Assembly: GCF_027409185.1 (NCBI RefSeq)
Contig: NC_084469.1
Coordinates: 99,263,835-99,327,834 of the forward strand
From: Cynocephalus volans
Taxonomy: Eukaryota > Chordata > Mammalia > Dermoptera > Cynocephalidae
Length of the DNA: 64,000 nucleotides
Reading direction: 5' to 3'
The notes beneath the pieces were generated by a model that had not been told where the DNA came from, searched no databases, and was given only the letters and a program-made list of their open reading frames with translations. This document shows positions 47,340-59,948 of the stretch, piece by piece (within the stretch, counting starts at the first letter, position 1; every line of letters begins with the position of its first letter). Made by a program: the position numbers and the translations under genes.

Positions 47340-47636
47340 ATTGTAACTTGTTTGCTCCAAATAAGGCCCAGATCCCTGCTCCTCCCCTTACACATGAGCC
47401 TGAAGACAAAGGAACATTTCCTGCCCAGACTTTCCTGTTACTGCAATAATTTAATGCAACTCGTTAAGTTTCAAGACCCCCTCCCCACTCCACGGCAGTT
47501 TTTAGTACCCCCTTTCCTCTTTCCCGAACTGGCTGTCTCTGCACGTACAAGCTTTGTTTGCCCACATCTTCCCTAAGACATTTCTGGATTACAGTTTTCT
47601 ATCTTCTTCTTGCAAAAGTCCCCCTTAATAAAGTCT
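47340..47636 (+). mobile_element. Putative LTR fragment
   Basis: Pyrimidine-rich sequence ending in CCCCCTTAATAAAGTCTACT (AATAAA signal) suggests the 3' part of an LTR. Borders are unclear. Confidence 0.3.
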
Positions 47637-48630
47637 ACTATGGGTTACATGTATCCCCCAAAAGTTCGTTTATTAGAAACTTGACCCCCATTGTAACAGT
47701 GTTAAGAGAGTGTAAAATCCAATTATGGTATTTGAAAGCGGGGGGGGGTGCCTTTAATATGTCATTAGAGTAGGAGGACTGTGCCCTGGTGAATGGATTT
47801 CTCCATTCATGGAGTAATGGGCATGGTTCTCATGGCTTTAAAAAGGAGAGCTAGTGAGAAGTTTAGCTCTTGCTCAACCCTTTCTCACCATGTGTTACCC
47901 TGAATTGATGTAGAGTCACCATCAAGAAAAAGACTCTCACCAGATGTGCTCCCTGGTCTTTGGATGTCCCAGCCTCCCAAACTGCAAGAAATAAATTTTG
48001 TTTCTTTATAGTTTACCCAGTTTCAGGTATGTTAGGTAGTTAGTCATGAGCAGGTGGGGGGGATGGAAAACTGACCTCACCCATAACTCCGCCCAGACCC
48101 ACCCCTCTGTGGGCAACATAGTGGAAGAAAGACCCCACAGTCTAACCAAAGGGTTCTCCAGGGACTTTCCAGGTGGAGAGTCATGTGCAGAAGGGAAAAT
48201 TCTAAGACCTTAGGTAATCTTTGAATATGCTAATGCTCATTAGATGCTTATACATATGTCATCCATAAATACAAATCATTATAACAGACTGAACTATGGG
48301 TAAGGACATGCGCATTAGAAAAGAGGTTATAGAACCCCAAATGTCAATCAAAGTTGTCAATCAAGCTTACAAATGCATATGCAAAATTAGTAGAATAAAA
48401 CAGTTATGAACTTGCTTGCATGTAAGTGCCATTCACTGCTCAAGGGAATGACACACTTCTCTCTTGAAGTGTTTCTTCCTTCCTGTATTTCCTATACTCA
48501 TTGAAGCTTTACTACTGCTGCTGGTTTGGGTTTCTGATTCTTCATTGACCTAAAAAAAGCCAAGCCTCACAGGACTTTTGTCCCCGGTAACAAGGTATTT
48601 TGTTTATAAGCAACAAAAATGAACTAATAC
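47637..48630 (+). mobile_element. MaLR-type LTR (MLT1/MST-like), split by a solo LTR
   Basis: The left part has TATGGGTTACATGTATCCCCC, GGCATGGTTCTCATGGCTTTA, CCAGCCTCCCAAACTGCAAGAAATAAATTT and TTTACCCAGTTTCAGGTA (to 48,029). The end resumes at 48,598 with TTTTGTTTATAAGCAACAAAAATGAACTAATAC. The 568 bp between are a later insertion. Confidence 0.85.
48030..48592. mobile_element. Solo LTR of an endogenous retrovirus
   Basis: The 563-bp insert starts TGTTA and ends TAACA (perfect terminal inverted repeats) and has a 5-bp duplication AGGTA at 48,025-48,029 and 48,593-48,597. It interrupts a MaLR LTR. A 5-bp duplication is not the 4 bp of typical gammaretroviruses or the 6 bp of HERV-K types. There is no coding sequence; it is the remnant left by LTR-LTR recombination. 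Confidence 0.9.
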
Positions 48631-48657
48631 AGTCTTTACTTACTAACACTCGGTATT

Positions 48658-48814
48658 GGGCCGAGCCCGTGGCGCACTTGGTAGAGTGCTGCGCTGGCAG
48701 CGCGGCGACGCTCCCGCCGCGGGTTCGGATCCTATATAGGACTGACTGGTGTACTCACTGGCTGAGTGCCGGTCACGAAAAAACGACAAAAAAAAAAAAA
48801 AAAAAAAAAAAAAA
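48658..48814 (+). mobile_element. Young CYN-like dimeric SINE
   Basis: Perfect 20-bp duplications at 48,638-48,657 and 48,815-48,834 (ACTTACTAACACTCGGTATT) bound the element. It has an A-box GTGGCGCACTTGGTAGAGTG, B-box GGTTCGGATCC, a shortened second monomer (ACTGGCTGAGTGCCGGTCACG) and ~30 A. About 48,835-49,575 has no recognised feature. Confidence 0.95.
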
Positions 48815-49590
48815 ACTTACTAACACTCGGTATTATGCTTTTTTTTTTTTTAATCAACAGCCTGAATTACAAAAGCCAACTACCAGAAGATCTGAGAAGT
48901 TTCAAAAGACAGAAATGCTAGAAATGTTGGTGGAAAGCCTTCAGGCATGAATAAGCTTGGGGAGTTTGAAGAATAATCTTCAGAGTAGTGACTGGAGTCT
49001 GCTCTGCATAGCTGATCATGCAATCCATTCCCACCCCTGCCTGCAGTGACTGCCCACTGGTAGCTTGAAATGACCACAGCAAGAGAATGTACACCACAGA
49101 AATCAGTCAGTGCTACAAATCAGACCTTCTTCTGACCTTCCAGCAAACCATTCCCTGTCATCATCAGTTTGTTTATCTCTTTTATAGGTGTAATAATGGC
49201 TAACTCATAAGTTGAAAGAATTTCTTGGCTCATACTGGTAACATATAATTTGCTCCTATTTAGGCCTAGCCCTCTGTTAGGCCCTGGTGAGCAAAAACCG
49301 ACAAGCTCTTGGTCTCTTGGGAGTTATAGTTTGCAGCACAAGGTAGATTTTAATCACAAAATTGCCAAAGTCACGGATCTCAGTATAATTGCTGTCAGTG
49401 ATTGGAGTACCACACAGCAGAACCAAAAACCAAGAACCCTGGGTAGGTGGGGAGGTTGCCCTGAGCAGATGCTCCTGAAACAAACTTCTAGAAGGTGTAG
49501 AGATGAACTAATTATTGTTTCTGAATGGAGTACAGAGAGCATTTTAAAGCTTACATATTTTAATACGTATTTGAAAATATATCACCAATA

Positions 49591-51169
49591 TGTCAAACAA
49601 TTTTTCAGGGTTCTGGTCAAGATGGTGGAATAGATGGTCCCCAGCATCACTCTCTCACACAAATCAACCAATTTACATGTATAAAAAACGGAACAACAGC
49701 CAAGCTGGGGCCGCTAGAGCTCAGAGGCAGAGGAGGAGAGACCTACGGAGTTCACCAAGGGGGAGAAGCCACGATGAGAAAAACAAAAAACCACTCTGAC
49801 CATTTCGTGCCACGGCTGCTTTAAAGCTGGAGCTGCTAAGCACATGGAGCAGGATCCAGCAGAAGCTGCAGCTGTGTCCTTTGGGTGGAGTTGTTTGGAG
49901 GCAGCAGGGGAGAAGAGGGCCTTGGTGGCCTCCAGGACAGCAAGAGCACTAATAGGGTTCCCGTGGACACCACACAGGAGCAAGGAGCCAAAACAGCTGG
50001 AAAAGGGGAGCCATTCAGAGGCTGGTGAGTCATCTCAAGGGCCCATCCCATGGGAAGTGCTTGGAGCATGGGTGGTGGGGGAGACAGGCCCACTGGGAGG
50101 ACACTGGGACACAGCAAGGACAGCCGATCCGCCCCCAAATCGGCACAGGACCACTCAGAGGAGACTGGTCGGGAATGCAGAATTGCATGGGGTGCAGTTT
50201 GATGAAAAAACTCAAGCCCAGATAAGAGTTTCTACACAACTCAGGTGCACCCGGTCTCTGGAGAGCCAGAAGTAACTGTAAGATCAACCACTAAACCCTG
50301 AGTTGCATAAAAAGCCTTCCCTAGGGAAACAGCAGCAAAACAACAATTTAGATCGACCACACAGCTCAAGTACTGATTCCCACAGGAAGCTCTCCATTTT
50401 AGAAGTAAGCAAAGTACAAAAAATTAGTTGTGAACCAGGCACACCACCAGCACCTCAGGGCCCACCAGAGACTGGACCCCCACCCACAACTACACACACT
50501 ACCAGCACCTTGGGGCCCACCCAGGGACCTGAGGCTTGGAGCCAGGGACCGGACCCTCTGCCCACATCTAAGCATACCATCAGCACCTCAGGGCCCTGCC
50601 TGGGTGCCCAGGGCATCGAGTGGGGACCAGACCCCACCACCCACAACCAGACACACCACCAGAGCCAAGGAGCATGCCAAAAACATCACCTCCATGCGAG
50701 TGGCCCACCACAGCTGCCACAGTAACCATGGCTGCCGCAAAAGTGGCTAGATGTCACAACCACCACACAGGTGGTCCGCCAGCCACCAGAGTGCATTGAC
50801 ACAAGGAGAGTCAGCAGCAGAGACCAAAGAAAAGAAGAGGATGTCTCTCTCCACAAAGCCCATTCCAGAGTGACAGAAGAAGCATCTGCTCTATAATAAT
50901 ATTGGGGGACCTGAACACACCTCTCAGCATTGGACAGGTCATCTCGGCAACAAATCAACAGAATAACCATTACTCTTTCAGAGGGAGAGAAGAAATCTAG
51001 GGTTACCAGTGGTGGGGGGCGGGTGGGAGAGATTGGACAAGGGGCATAAGGAATAAGTACAATTTGCAACTATATATACTAGTAATATTGATTTGATCAC
51101 CATATGTCAACATTGAACCCCCAAAATATGTATAATCAATTATGATTCAATAAAAAAAGAAAAGAAAAG
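49591..51169 (+). mobile_element. Composite non-autonomous L1-derived element with VNTR, copy 2
   Basis: The 1.58-kb insertion is flanked by ATATCACCAATA at 49,579-49,590 and 51,170-51,181. It has the same head (GTCAAGATGGTGG at 49,616), the same VNTR but only about three units (50,433-50,643 plus a partial one), the same linker (GACAGAAGAAGCATCTGCTC), the same ORF2 endonuclease scrap (GGGGGACCTGAACACACCTC) and the same 3' end (CAATTATGATTCAATAAAAAA). The shared internal joints with copy 1, at a different site with a different duplication, indicate descent from one deleted source element. Confidence 0.88.
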
Positions 51170-51867
51170 ATATCACCAATAGACACACACACACACACAC
51201 ACACACACTTGTTAAGGTTCAGGCTGAGTTAAAAATGTAAGCCAATGAAGACTCGCTGTCCAGGTGATGAGAATATCAAACCATGGTATGACTGGTGTTT
51301 GGAAACTCTGGGAAAGCAAGTGGGACTTGGTGGAGGGTGACCGTCATTGCTGTTGGGCTTCTTGACCAACCCCTGCCTATGAGCTTCAACCCTGGAACAG
51401 AGCAGAGGCAGGAGAGAGCAGAGGGCACACGTTTCCCTCCCTCAGGTAATTAGCAAGCCAGCAGTGTTGTAATGAAGAGAGAACAATTTGACTAACGAGG
51501 AGCTTTGGAGATACAGCCCCTAGAGCCAGAGAAAAGCTGTAAGGAGGCCACCTGTCTCCTACCAACATAATTGTCACCCCTGCTAGACCAGAAAGGAGGA
51601 CTCCTTGTCTCTTAGGAAAAGTGACTTGTCCAGAAACTGCAGACATGATGTTCAAACTGAAATTCTCGAGGGTTGCTTTGTCTTTGACATCCATATCCTG
51701 GGGAGAAACTCGGCCCTGTGATCTTCTATGGGGCCATCCTAGAGATACGGAAATCCCCTGTAGGTTCTGGAAGAAAAGGAGCAATTTCCAAATTATTTTT
51801 ATTAACCTCCTGGTAGTCCTGAGATAATTAAGTAGGGTTAATTAAGTAGGAAGTCTAAAACAATGGT

Positions 51868-52255
51868 TTTCCAGCCCAAATGTTCATCCTCAGATGAGTG
51901 GATACAGAAATTGTGGTATACTACACAATGGAATACTACTCTGCTATAAAAAAGAATGAAATAGTGCATTTGCAGTGAAATGGATGGACCTAGAGAGAAT
52001 TATATTAAGTGAAATAAGTCAGGCACAGAAAGAGAAATATCACATGTTCTCACTTATTTGTGGGAGCTAAAACTAAAGAAATAAATACACAAACGGGGGG
52101 AGCGGGAAGAAGACACAACAATCACAATTCCTTGAAGTTGTTAAGACAAGTGAACAGATATGAAGGGGGAGAGGGAGGAGGGAGGGAGGGAGGATTCAGT
52201 AATGGCCACAATAATAAACCACATTTTGTATTGATAAAATAAAATAAAATTTTAA
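51868..52255 (+). mobile_element. L1 3' end, sense
   Basis: Starts at CCAGCCCAAATGTTCATCCTC, contains the TATAAAAAAGAATGAAATAG block and the 3'-UTR GGGAAGAAGACACAACAATCAC, and ends in AAATAAAATAAAATTTT. About 51,190-51,865 upstream has a (CA)n run at 51,183 and otherwise nothing recognised. Confidence 0.9.
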
Positions 52256-52419
52256 ATTTTGTCCCCAATATTGTCCCCAGACCAGCAGCCAAGGAAATCA
52301 CAGAGAACCCCGCTCTTGGTTTAATGCTGTGTTATCACCACCTTAAAGCTTTGAACAAAAAGTTCCACATTTTTATTTTGCACTTGAACCCAAAGATGAC
52401 ACAGCCAATCCTGCCAGCA

Positions 52420-52990
52420 GCATGAGCGTCACCTAGCAGTTCTTTGAAATGCAATATCTTAGGCCTCACCTAGAGGAGCTGAATCAGAACCTCTGGGGTG
52501 GGGCCCGGCAACCTGTGTTTTAAGAAACCCTTCAGGTGACTCTGATGCATGCTGGAGATGCACAGAGTAAAGGCGCCACCGGATCCATGAGATATCTCCC
52601 CATGTTTCTTTAACTTCTTGGCATATTTCCAAGTCCCCTGGCACTGGATTCACAATTGCTCCTGATCCTGCTGACCCCTTTCTCTCACCCTAAAACTGCA
52701 CAGACTGACTTCCTACCCAAAGGAATCAATACTTGCTAAAATTTTCTAAGGACTCCAGGCAGCTGTGACCTCACCCTTCTTGGCCAGGAATGGAAAGAGG
52801 GGACATTTGTGGGTATACCCGCACACAGCTGGTTTTAGATCCAAACTTTTAGGGGAAACACTGAGTTTCAAGAGAAAGAGGTCAGTCTGTCCAGTCAACT
52901 TGCTCCTTGGAAGGACCCAAAGATCTGTGTTTTAACAAGCCCCCTGGGTGATTCTAATGCATACTGAAGTTTGAGAGCCACGGTGCTAGA
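52420..52990 (+). mobile_element. MER5A-like hAT remnants
   Basis: Two pieces: 52,420-52,560 (GAATCAGAACCTCTGGGGTGGGGCCCGGCAACCTGTGTTTTAAG) and 52,920-52,990 (GATCTGTGTTTTAACAAGCCCCC...TTTGAGAGCCACGG). 53,000-53,535 has no recognised feature. Confidence 0.75.
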
Positions 52991-53540
52991 ATAATTTTCA
53001 GCTTCCTCAAGAATAACAACTCATCAGTCTCTGCCTCTGTTTTGTCCCATGGTTTGTAGAGCTGGGAGGCTGGGTGCTGAGAGCTCTGTAATTTCAACTA
53101 TCTTTTTACCTCTGATCCCTGGTGGCTCATTATGGATGGTCCCTATCCTTTCATTTGTAAGAACAATTGACAGACACTTAGAGACCCACTGGTCCTTTCT
53201 GTCCTTTGCAGATCTAAAGAAGAGACCCTAAAGTAGAGAGGAGACAGAGCTGGTGAGGATCTAAGCCCGGTCTGTGCTGTGGATTCTTCCAGGAGGCAGC
53301 CCGCACCCCATTGTTCCTGAGCTGCACTTGGATAGGATCCTACCAAGAACAGGAGGAGGTAGGGTTGGAGACTCCATGAATTGCGTTAAAAATTCCCTGA
53401 TCTGTAGGATTCTCCAGCTGAAGAAGAAGCTCGGGACAGGAGTGAGGGTGGAGCTCTGTTCCCCAGGAAGGGCATTATTACTAGCATTCAGGTCTTTGAT
53501 GCTTTTAAGACATGCTTTTTAAATATACAGTACATGCAAA

Positions 53541-56500
53541 CTTTTTTTTTTTTATTTTATTTTGTCGATATACATTGTGGCTGATTATTGCTCCCCATCA
53601 CCAAAACCTCCCTCCCTTCTCCCTCCCCCCCAACAATGTCCTCTCTGTTTGCTTGTCGTATCAACTTCAAGTAATTGTGGTTGTTATATCTTCTCCCCCT
53701 CCCCGTTTTTTTTTTTTTGTGTGTGTGTGTGTGTGTGTGAATTTATATATTAATTTTTAGCTCCCACCAATAAGTGAGAACATGTGGTATTTCTCTTTCT
53801 GTGCCTGACTCGTTTCACTTAATATAATTCCCTCAAGGTCCATCCATGTTGTTGCAAATGGCAGTATTTCATTCGTTTTTATAGCTGAGTAGTATTCCAT
53901 TGTGTAGATGTACCACATTTTCCGTATCCACTCATCTGATGATGGGCATTTGGGCTGGTTCCAACTCTTGGCTATTGTAAAGAGTGCTGCGATGAACATT
54001 GGGGAACAGGTATAACTTCGACTTGATGATTTCCATTCCTCTGGGTATATTCCCAACAGTGGGATAGCTGGGTCGTATGGTAGATCTATCTGCAATTGTT
54101 TGAGGAACCTCCATACCATTTTCCATAGAGGCTGCACCATTTTGCAGTCCCACCAACAATGTATGAGAGTTCCTTTTTCTCCGCAACCTCGCCAGCATTT
54201 ATCGTTCAGAGTCTTTTGGATTTTAGCCATCCTAACTGGGGTTAGATGGTATCTCAGTGTGGTTTTGATTTGCATTTCCCGGATGCTGAGTGATGTTGAG
54301 CATTTTTTCATATGTCTGTTGGCCATTTGTATATCTTCCTTAGAGAAATGCCTACTTAGCTCTTTTGCCCATTTTTTAATTGGGTTGCTTGTTTTCTTCT
54401 TGTAAAGTTGTTTGAGTTCCTTATATATTCTGGATATTAATCCTTTGTCAGATGTATATTTTGCAAATATTTTCTTCCACTCTGTTGGTTGTCTTTTAAC
54501 TCTGTGAATTGTTTCTTTTGCTGTGCAGAAGCTTTTTAGTTTGATATAATCCCATTTGTTTATTTTTCCTTTGGTTGCCCGTGCTTTTGGGGTCGTATTC
54601 ATGAAGTCTGTGCCCAGTCCTATTTCCTGAAGTGTTTCTCCTATGTTTTCTTTAAGAAGTTTTATTGTTTCAGGGTGTATATTTAAATCCTTAATCCATT
54701 TTGAGTTGACTTTAGTATACGGTGAGAGGTATGGATCTAGTTTCATTCTCCTGCATATGGATATCCAGTTATCCCAGCACCATTTGCTGAAGAGGCAGTC
54801 CCTTCCCCAGTGAATAGGCTTGGTGCCTTTGTCAAAGATCAGATGGAAGTAAGTGTGTGGGTTGATTTCTGGATTCTCTATTCTATTCCATTGGTCAGTG
54901 TGTCTGTTTTGATGCCAGTACCATACTGTTTTGGTTATTATAGCTTTGTAGTATAGCTTAAAGTCAGGTAGTGTTATGCCTCCAGCTTTATTTTTTTTGC
55001 TCAGCATTGCTTTGGCTATGCGTGGTCTTTTATTGTTCCATATAAATGTCTGGATAGTTTTTTCCATTTCTGAGAAAAATGTCTTTGGAATTTTGATGGG
55101 GATTGCATTGAATTTGTATATCACTTTGGGTAGTATGGACATTTTCACTATGTTGATTCTTCCAATCCAAGAGCATGGGATATCTTTCCATCTTCTTGTA
55201 TCCTCTCTAATTTCTCTCAGCAGTGGTTTGTAGTTCTCATTATAGAGATTTTTCACCTCCTTGGTTAACTCAATTCCTAAGTATTTTATTTTTTTGGTGG
55301 CTATTGTAAATGGGCAGGCTTTCTTGATTTCTCCTTCTGCATGTTCACTATTGGAGAAAAGAAATGCTACTGATTTTTGTGTGTTGATTTTGTATCCTGC
55401 TACTGTGCTGAAATCATTTATCAATTCCAACAGTTTTTTTGTAGAGGTTTTAGGCTGTTCGATATATAGGATCATGTCATCTGCAAACAGGGACAGTTTG
55501 ACTTCATCTTTTCCAATCTGGATGCCCTTTATTTCCTTCTCTTCTCTGATTGCTCTGGCTAGTACTTCCAACACTATGTTGAATAGGAGTGGTGAGAGTG
55601 GGCATCCTTGTCTAGTTCCTGTTCTTAAAGGAAAAGCTTTCAGCTTTTGCCCTTTCACGATGATATTGGCAGTGGGTTTGGCATATATGGCTTTAATTAT
55701 GTTGAGATACTTTCCCTCTATACCTAACTTATAGAGGGTCTTTGTCATGAATGCGTGCTGAACTTTATCAAATGCTTTTTCAGCATCTATAGAGATGATC
55801 ATATGGTCCTTGTGTTTGACTTTATTAATATGGTGTATCACATTTATTGATTTGCATATGTTGAACCAACCTTGCATCCCTGGGATGAATCCCACTTGAT
55901 TGTGATGAATAATTTTACGTATGTGTTGCTGTATTCTGTTTGCTAGTATTTTAGTGAGGATTTTTGCATCTATATTCATCAAGGATATCGGCCTGTAGTT
56001 TTCTTTTTGGTTATATCTTTACCTGGTTTTGGTATCAGGATGATGTTTGCTTCATAGAATGAGTTTGGGAGATTTGCGTCCATTTCAATCTTTTGGAATA
56101 GTTTGTAAAGAATCGGTGTCAATTCCTCTTTGAATGTTTGGTAAAATTCTGCTGTGAATCCATCTGGTCCTGGGCTTTTCTTTGTTGGGAGCCTTCTAAT
56201 AACAACTTCAATCTCCTTTATTGTTATTGGTCTGTTCAAATTTTCTACGTCTTCATGGTTCAGTTTGGGGAGCTTGTGTGTGTCCAGAAATTTATCCATT
56301 TCCTCCAGATTTTCAAATTTGTTGGCATATAGTTGTTTATAGTAGTCTCAAATGATTCCTTTTATTTCAGATGAATCAGTTGTAATATCGCCTTTTTCAT
56401 TTCTAATTTTGGTTATTTTAGTCTTCTCTCTTCTTTTTTTTGTTAGCCATGCTAATGGTTTGTCAATTTTATTTATCTTTTCAAAAAACCAACTTTTTGA

Positions 56501-57865
56501 TTCGTTGATCTTTTGACTTGTTTTTGGTTTTCAATTTCATTCAGTTCTGCTCTGATCTTAATGATTTCTTTCCGTCTGCTAACTTTAGGTTTGGATTGTT
56601 CTTGTTTTTCTAGTTCTTTAAGGTGAAGTGTTAGGTTGTTCACTTGCCATCTTTCCATTCTTCTGAAGTGAGCATTTAATGCAATAAATTTTCCCCTCAA
56701 TACTGCTTTTGCAGTATCCCACAAGTTTTGGTATGATGTATCATTGTTTTCATTAGTTTCAATAAATTTTTTGATTTCCTGCTTGATTTCTTCTTGGACC
56801 CATATGTCATTAAGTAGAATGCTGTTTAATTTCCATGTGTTTGTATAGTTTCCAGAGTTTCGTCTGTTATTAATTTCTAGTTTTAATCCATTGTGGTCTG
56901 AGAAGATACACGGGATAATTCCAATTTTTTTGAATTTATTGAGACTTGATTTGTGACCTAATATGTGATCTCTCCTGGAGAATGATCCATGTGCTGATGA
57001 GAAGAATGAATATTCTGAGGTTGTTGGGTGGAATGTTCTGTAGATATCTGCCAATTCCAATTGGTCTACAGTATTGTTTAGATCTTGTGTTTCTCTACTG
57101 ATTCTTTGCCTAGATGATCTGTCTAATATTGACAGTGGGGTGTTCAGGTCCCCTGCTATTATGGTATTAGTGTCTATTTCCTTCTTTAGGTCTTATAGAG
57201 TTTGTTTTATAAATCTGGCTGCTCCAACATTGGGTGCGTACATATTTATGATTGTTATGTCTTCTTGATGGATCAGTCCTTTTATCATTAAGTAGTGTCC
57301 CTCATTGTCTCTTTTTATGGTTTTTAGTTTAAAGTCTATTTTGTCAGATATAAGAATAGCTACTCCAGCTCGTTTTTCTTTTCTGTTTGCATGGTAAATC
57401 TTTTTCCATCCTTTCACTCTTAGTCTGTGTGAATCTTTATGGGTGAGGTGGGTCTCTTGTAGGCAGCATATAGTTGGGTCCTGCTTTTTGATCCAGTCAG
57501 CCAGTCTGTGTCTTTTGATTGGGGAATTTAAGCCTTTTACATTAAGAGTTGTTATTGAAAAGTGTTGATTTATTCCTAGCATTTTATTGGTTGTTTGGTT
57601 GTCTTAGGTGTCTTTTGTTCCTTGCTTTCTGATTTACTGTTTGGTTTCTGTGTTTGTTGGTTCCTTAGGTTGTAGATAGTGTTTTGGTTTGATTGTTTTC
57701 TCTTCATGAATGCCATTTTTATTATACTAGTGGGTTTTGATTTTTCTTGGGTTTTTATGGCAATGGTAGTTATTTTTCAGGAACCAATCCCAGTACTCCC
57801 TTGAGGATTTCTTGTAAGGGTGGTCGTGTGGTAATGAACTCACGCAGTTTTTGTTTGTCTGAGAA
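53541..57865 (-). mobile_element. Young L1 LINE, ORF2 nearly complete
   Basis: The poly(A) of the minus strand is the T run at 53,541. ORF2 runs from the Met at 57,582 (N-terminal endonuclease words LNVKGLNSPIKRHRLADWI, CCLQETHL) to the stop at 53,757. The last 741 codons are open and include reverse transcriptase ([24 protein letters not shown]) and the C-terminal Cys/His motif [18 protein letters not shown]. Earlier parts are broken by a stop near 57,192 and at least two further disruptions between 56,475 and 55,980. ORF1 and the 5'-UTR are absent; the left 280 bp (57,585-57,865) would be upstream of ORF2. The 3'-UTR has a (TG)n tract at 53,719-53,738. No clear target duplication was found. 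Confidence 0.95.
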
Positions 57866-58318
57866 ATATAGTATGGATATTTTCATAATATTAGTTCTTC
57901 CAATTCAGGAACACAGGATCTATTTTCATTTCTTTCATCAGTGTTTTGTAGTTTTCATTGCAGATATCTTTCAATTCCTTGGTTAAATTTATGCCTAACT
58001 ATTTTATTTTATTTTTATAGCTATTGTAAAAAAAGATTGCTTTCTTTATTTCTTTTTCAGATAATTTGCTATTGGCATATAAAATGCTACTCATTTTTGT
58101 ATGTTGATTTTCTATCCTGCAACTTCACTGAATTTATTTATTAGTTCTAATAGTTTTTTGATGGGGTCTTTGGAGTTTTTTTGCATATAAGGTTATGTCA
58201 TCCTCAAACAGAGACAGTTGGACTTCCTCCTTTCCAATTTCGATGTTCTTTATTTATTTCTCTTGCCTGATTGCTCTGGCTAGGACTGTAGTATGATGTT
58301 GAATCATGCTGTAAATCT
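57866..58318 (-). mobile_element. Older antisense L1 ORF2 fragment
   Basis: It repeats, with many changes, the segment seen at 55,130-55,600 of the young L1 (GTTTTGTAGTTTTCATTGCAG, TCCTCAAACAGAGACAGTTGGACTTCCTCC). It directly adjoins the young L1. Confidence 0.85.
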
Positions 58319-58345
58319 TTTTTTTTTTTTTCATGCTGTAAATCT
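58304..58345 (-). mobile_element. Poly(A)-only insertion with 15-bp target duplication
   Basis: TCATGCTGTAAATCT occurs at 58,304-58,318 and 58,331-58,345, separated only by twelve T. This is what an extremely 5'-truncated retroposition leaves behind. Confidence 0.75.
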
Positions 58346-59948
58346 AAATGACTAAGTTTCCTCCCCTGGAATATATCTATTTATCATTCGAAATCCTAGT
58401 CCCCCTTTCCTATGTTATTGTCTATTTCTTAAACTGCATTATAGGGTAGATTTCATTATTGCAGGAAACATATTTCTCAGGATGTGTTCTTGAATAGACA
58501 ATGAACAGGGCAATACTGATCACTTGCTGAGGATAAATTGTTTTAACCATATATTCATACCCTTTACTAAAACTAAACTTATCAGAACATTCTTTTTGCA
58601 AAGAGAGAGGGGAAAAAATGGCAAATGGCTGATTGCAGCTATCAGCTTCCCTTCACTCTACAGATATGTAAGGCAGAGACAGAACATGGCCTTGGAGAAA
58701 GGAGAGGGGAAAACAAATAAAAATGACCTTTTCATACTCAGATAGGTTATCTCTTGTAACTCCTGAAAATGGAAGGTAAAACAAATGACTGGATACTAGA
58801 GTGTTTGAAATAAAATTGTTATAAACACTAAGAGTATTTAGTCAGGTCTTGTTTATAATATGTTGGTTTAATTTATTCATAACGGTAATTATCAATTCTA
58901 CATATTTTCTCTCTCCTTTGGACCTACTCTTCTTATGTACAAAGGGAAAGTCTCCAGTGATGGTCAAAGATTTTATAAACAGGCATGTGGATTGTGTGAT
59001 GCACAAAATCTCGTGAATATCCCCAAAATTACAGGTCACTATGTCCACACAGCTGAGACTGTCATGCATAGAATACACACGCTGTATTTCTGACTACCAA
59101 TATACTGCAATTTTACAGTACCATTGTGTGGGTGTGGGTGTGGGTATGTGTGGATGTGTGTGTATGTTTAATAGGAGCTGTGATGTGATGTAATGTAGGA
59201 GAAAAAGTTTAGGGTGGAGTACAGTAAGGTTTGGTTTTCAATTCAGAATTAACAGCATCCGTGCTTACCAGGTGACTTTGGGTAAAACATTTAGAATGTC
59301 AGAGCCTATTTCATCACCTTGTATATGTGGGCAAAAATATATATATAATATTAGCAACAACAAAATGAATCTTTTTCTGTGCCAGGAACTGTCTTAAGTA
59401 CTTGACGCATATTATCTCATGTAATCTTTATAACAACCCTATGCATTTGATTCCCAGTCTTGTATTAATCTTTGAGATATTATTGAGGGTTGAAAATTGC
59501 ATGAGATAATGCTCATAATGGTTGGTGTGCTTATTAAGTATTTGCCTCAAATAGATAATATCAGCTGCTTCTTATTTCTTTGGACGCTTGGATGCATCAA
59601 AGGAAATGATATTGGCAATAATTAAGAGAAAAGCATACCAATGGTATCATTCTCTTTGGACTGCACATACTGAATGACATTCAGGCAGGAAATTTTATGT
59701 ATTTCTACAGTTTGTAACCATTCAATGCTTGACACAATTTGACATATATACAATATGTCTCTGGCATTAAATTTAATTGAGTGCAAAATTAGAAAAATGT
59801 CTAAAAAGCTTTTCAAAGTTTCAAGTGGAGAAAAAGCCTTCAGGGAAAATTAGACTTTTTAATATTTTTTTTCCCTTGGCATGGCTTAAGAGTTGCCCCT
59901 GAGTTACATGACTTAACCGTTCTGCCTCATGCTGTCCCCTCTGTTTAG
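58346..59948. other. Upstream flank of the V2R exons
   Basis: The only repeats recognised are a MIR-like piece at about 59,345-59,500 (TTTCTGTGCCAGGAACTGTCTTAAGTACTTGACGC) and a short (TG)n at 59,120-59,165. No V2R exon 1 (signal peptide) was found here, so it may lie further left, be displaced or be lost. Confidence 0.4.
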
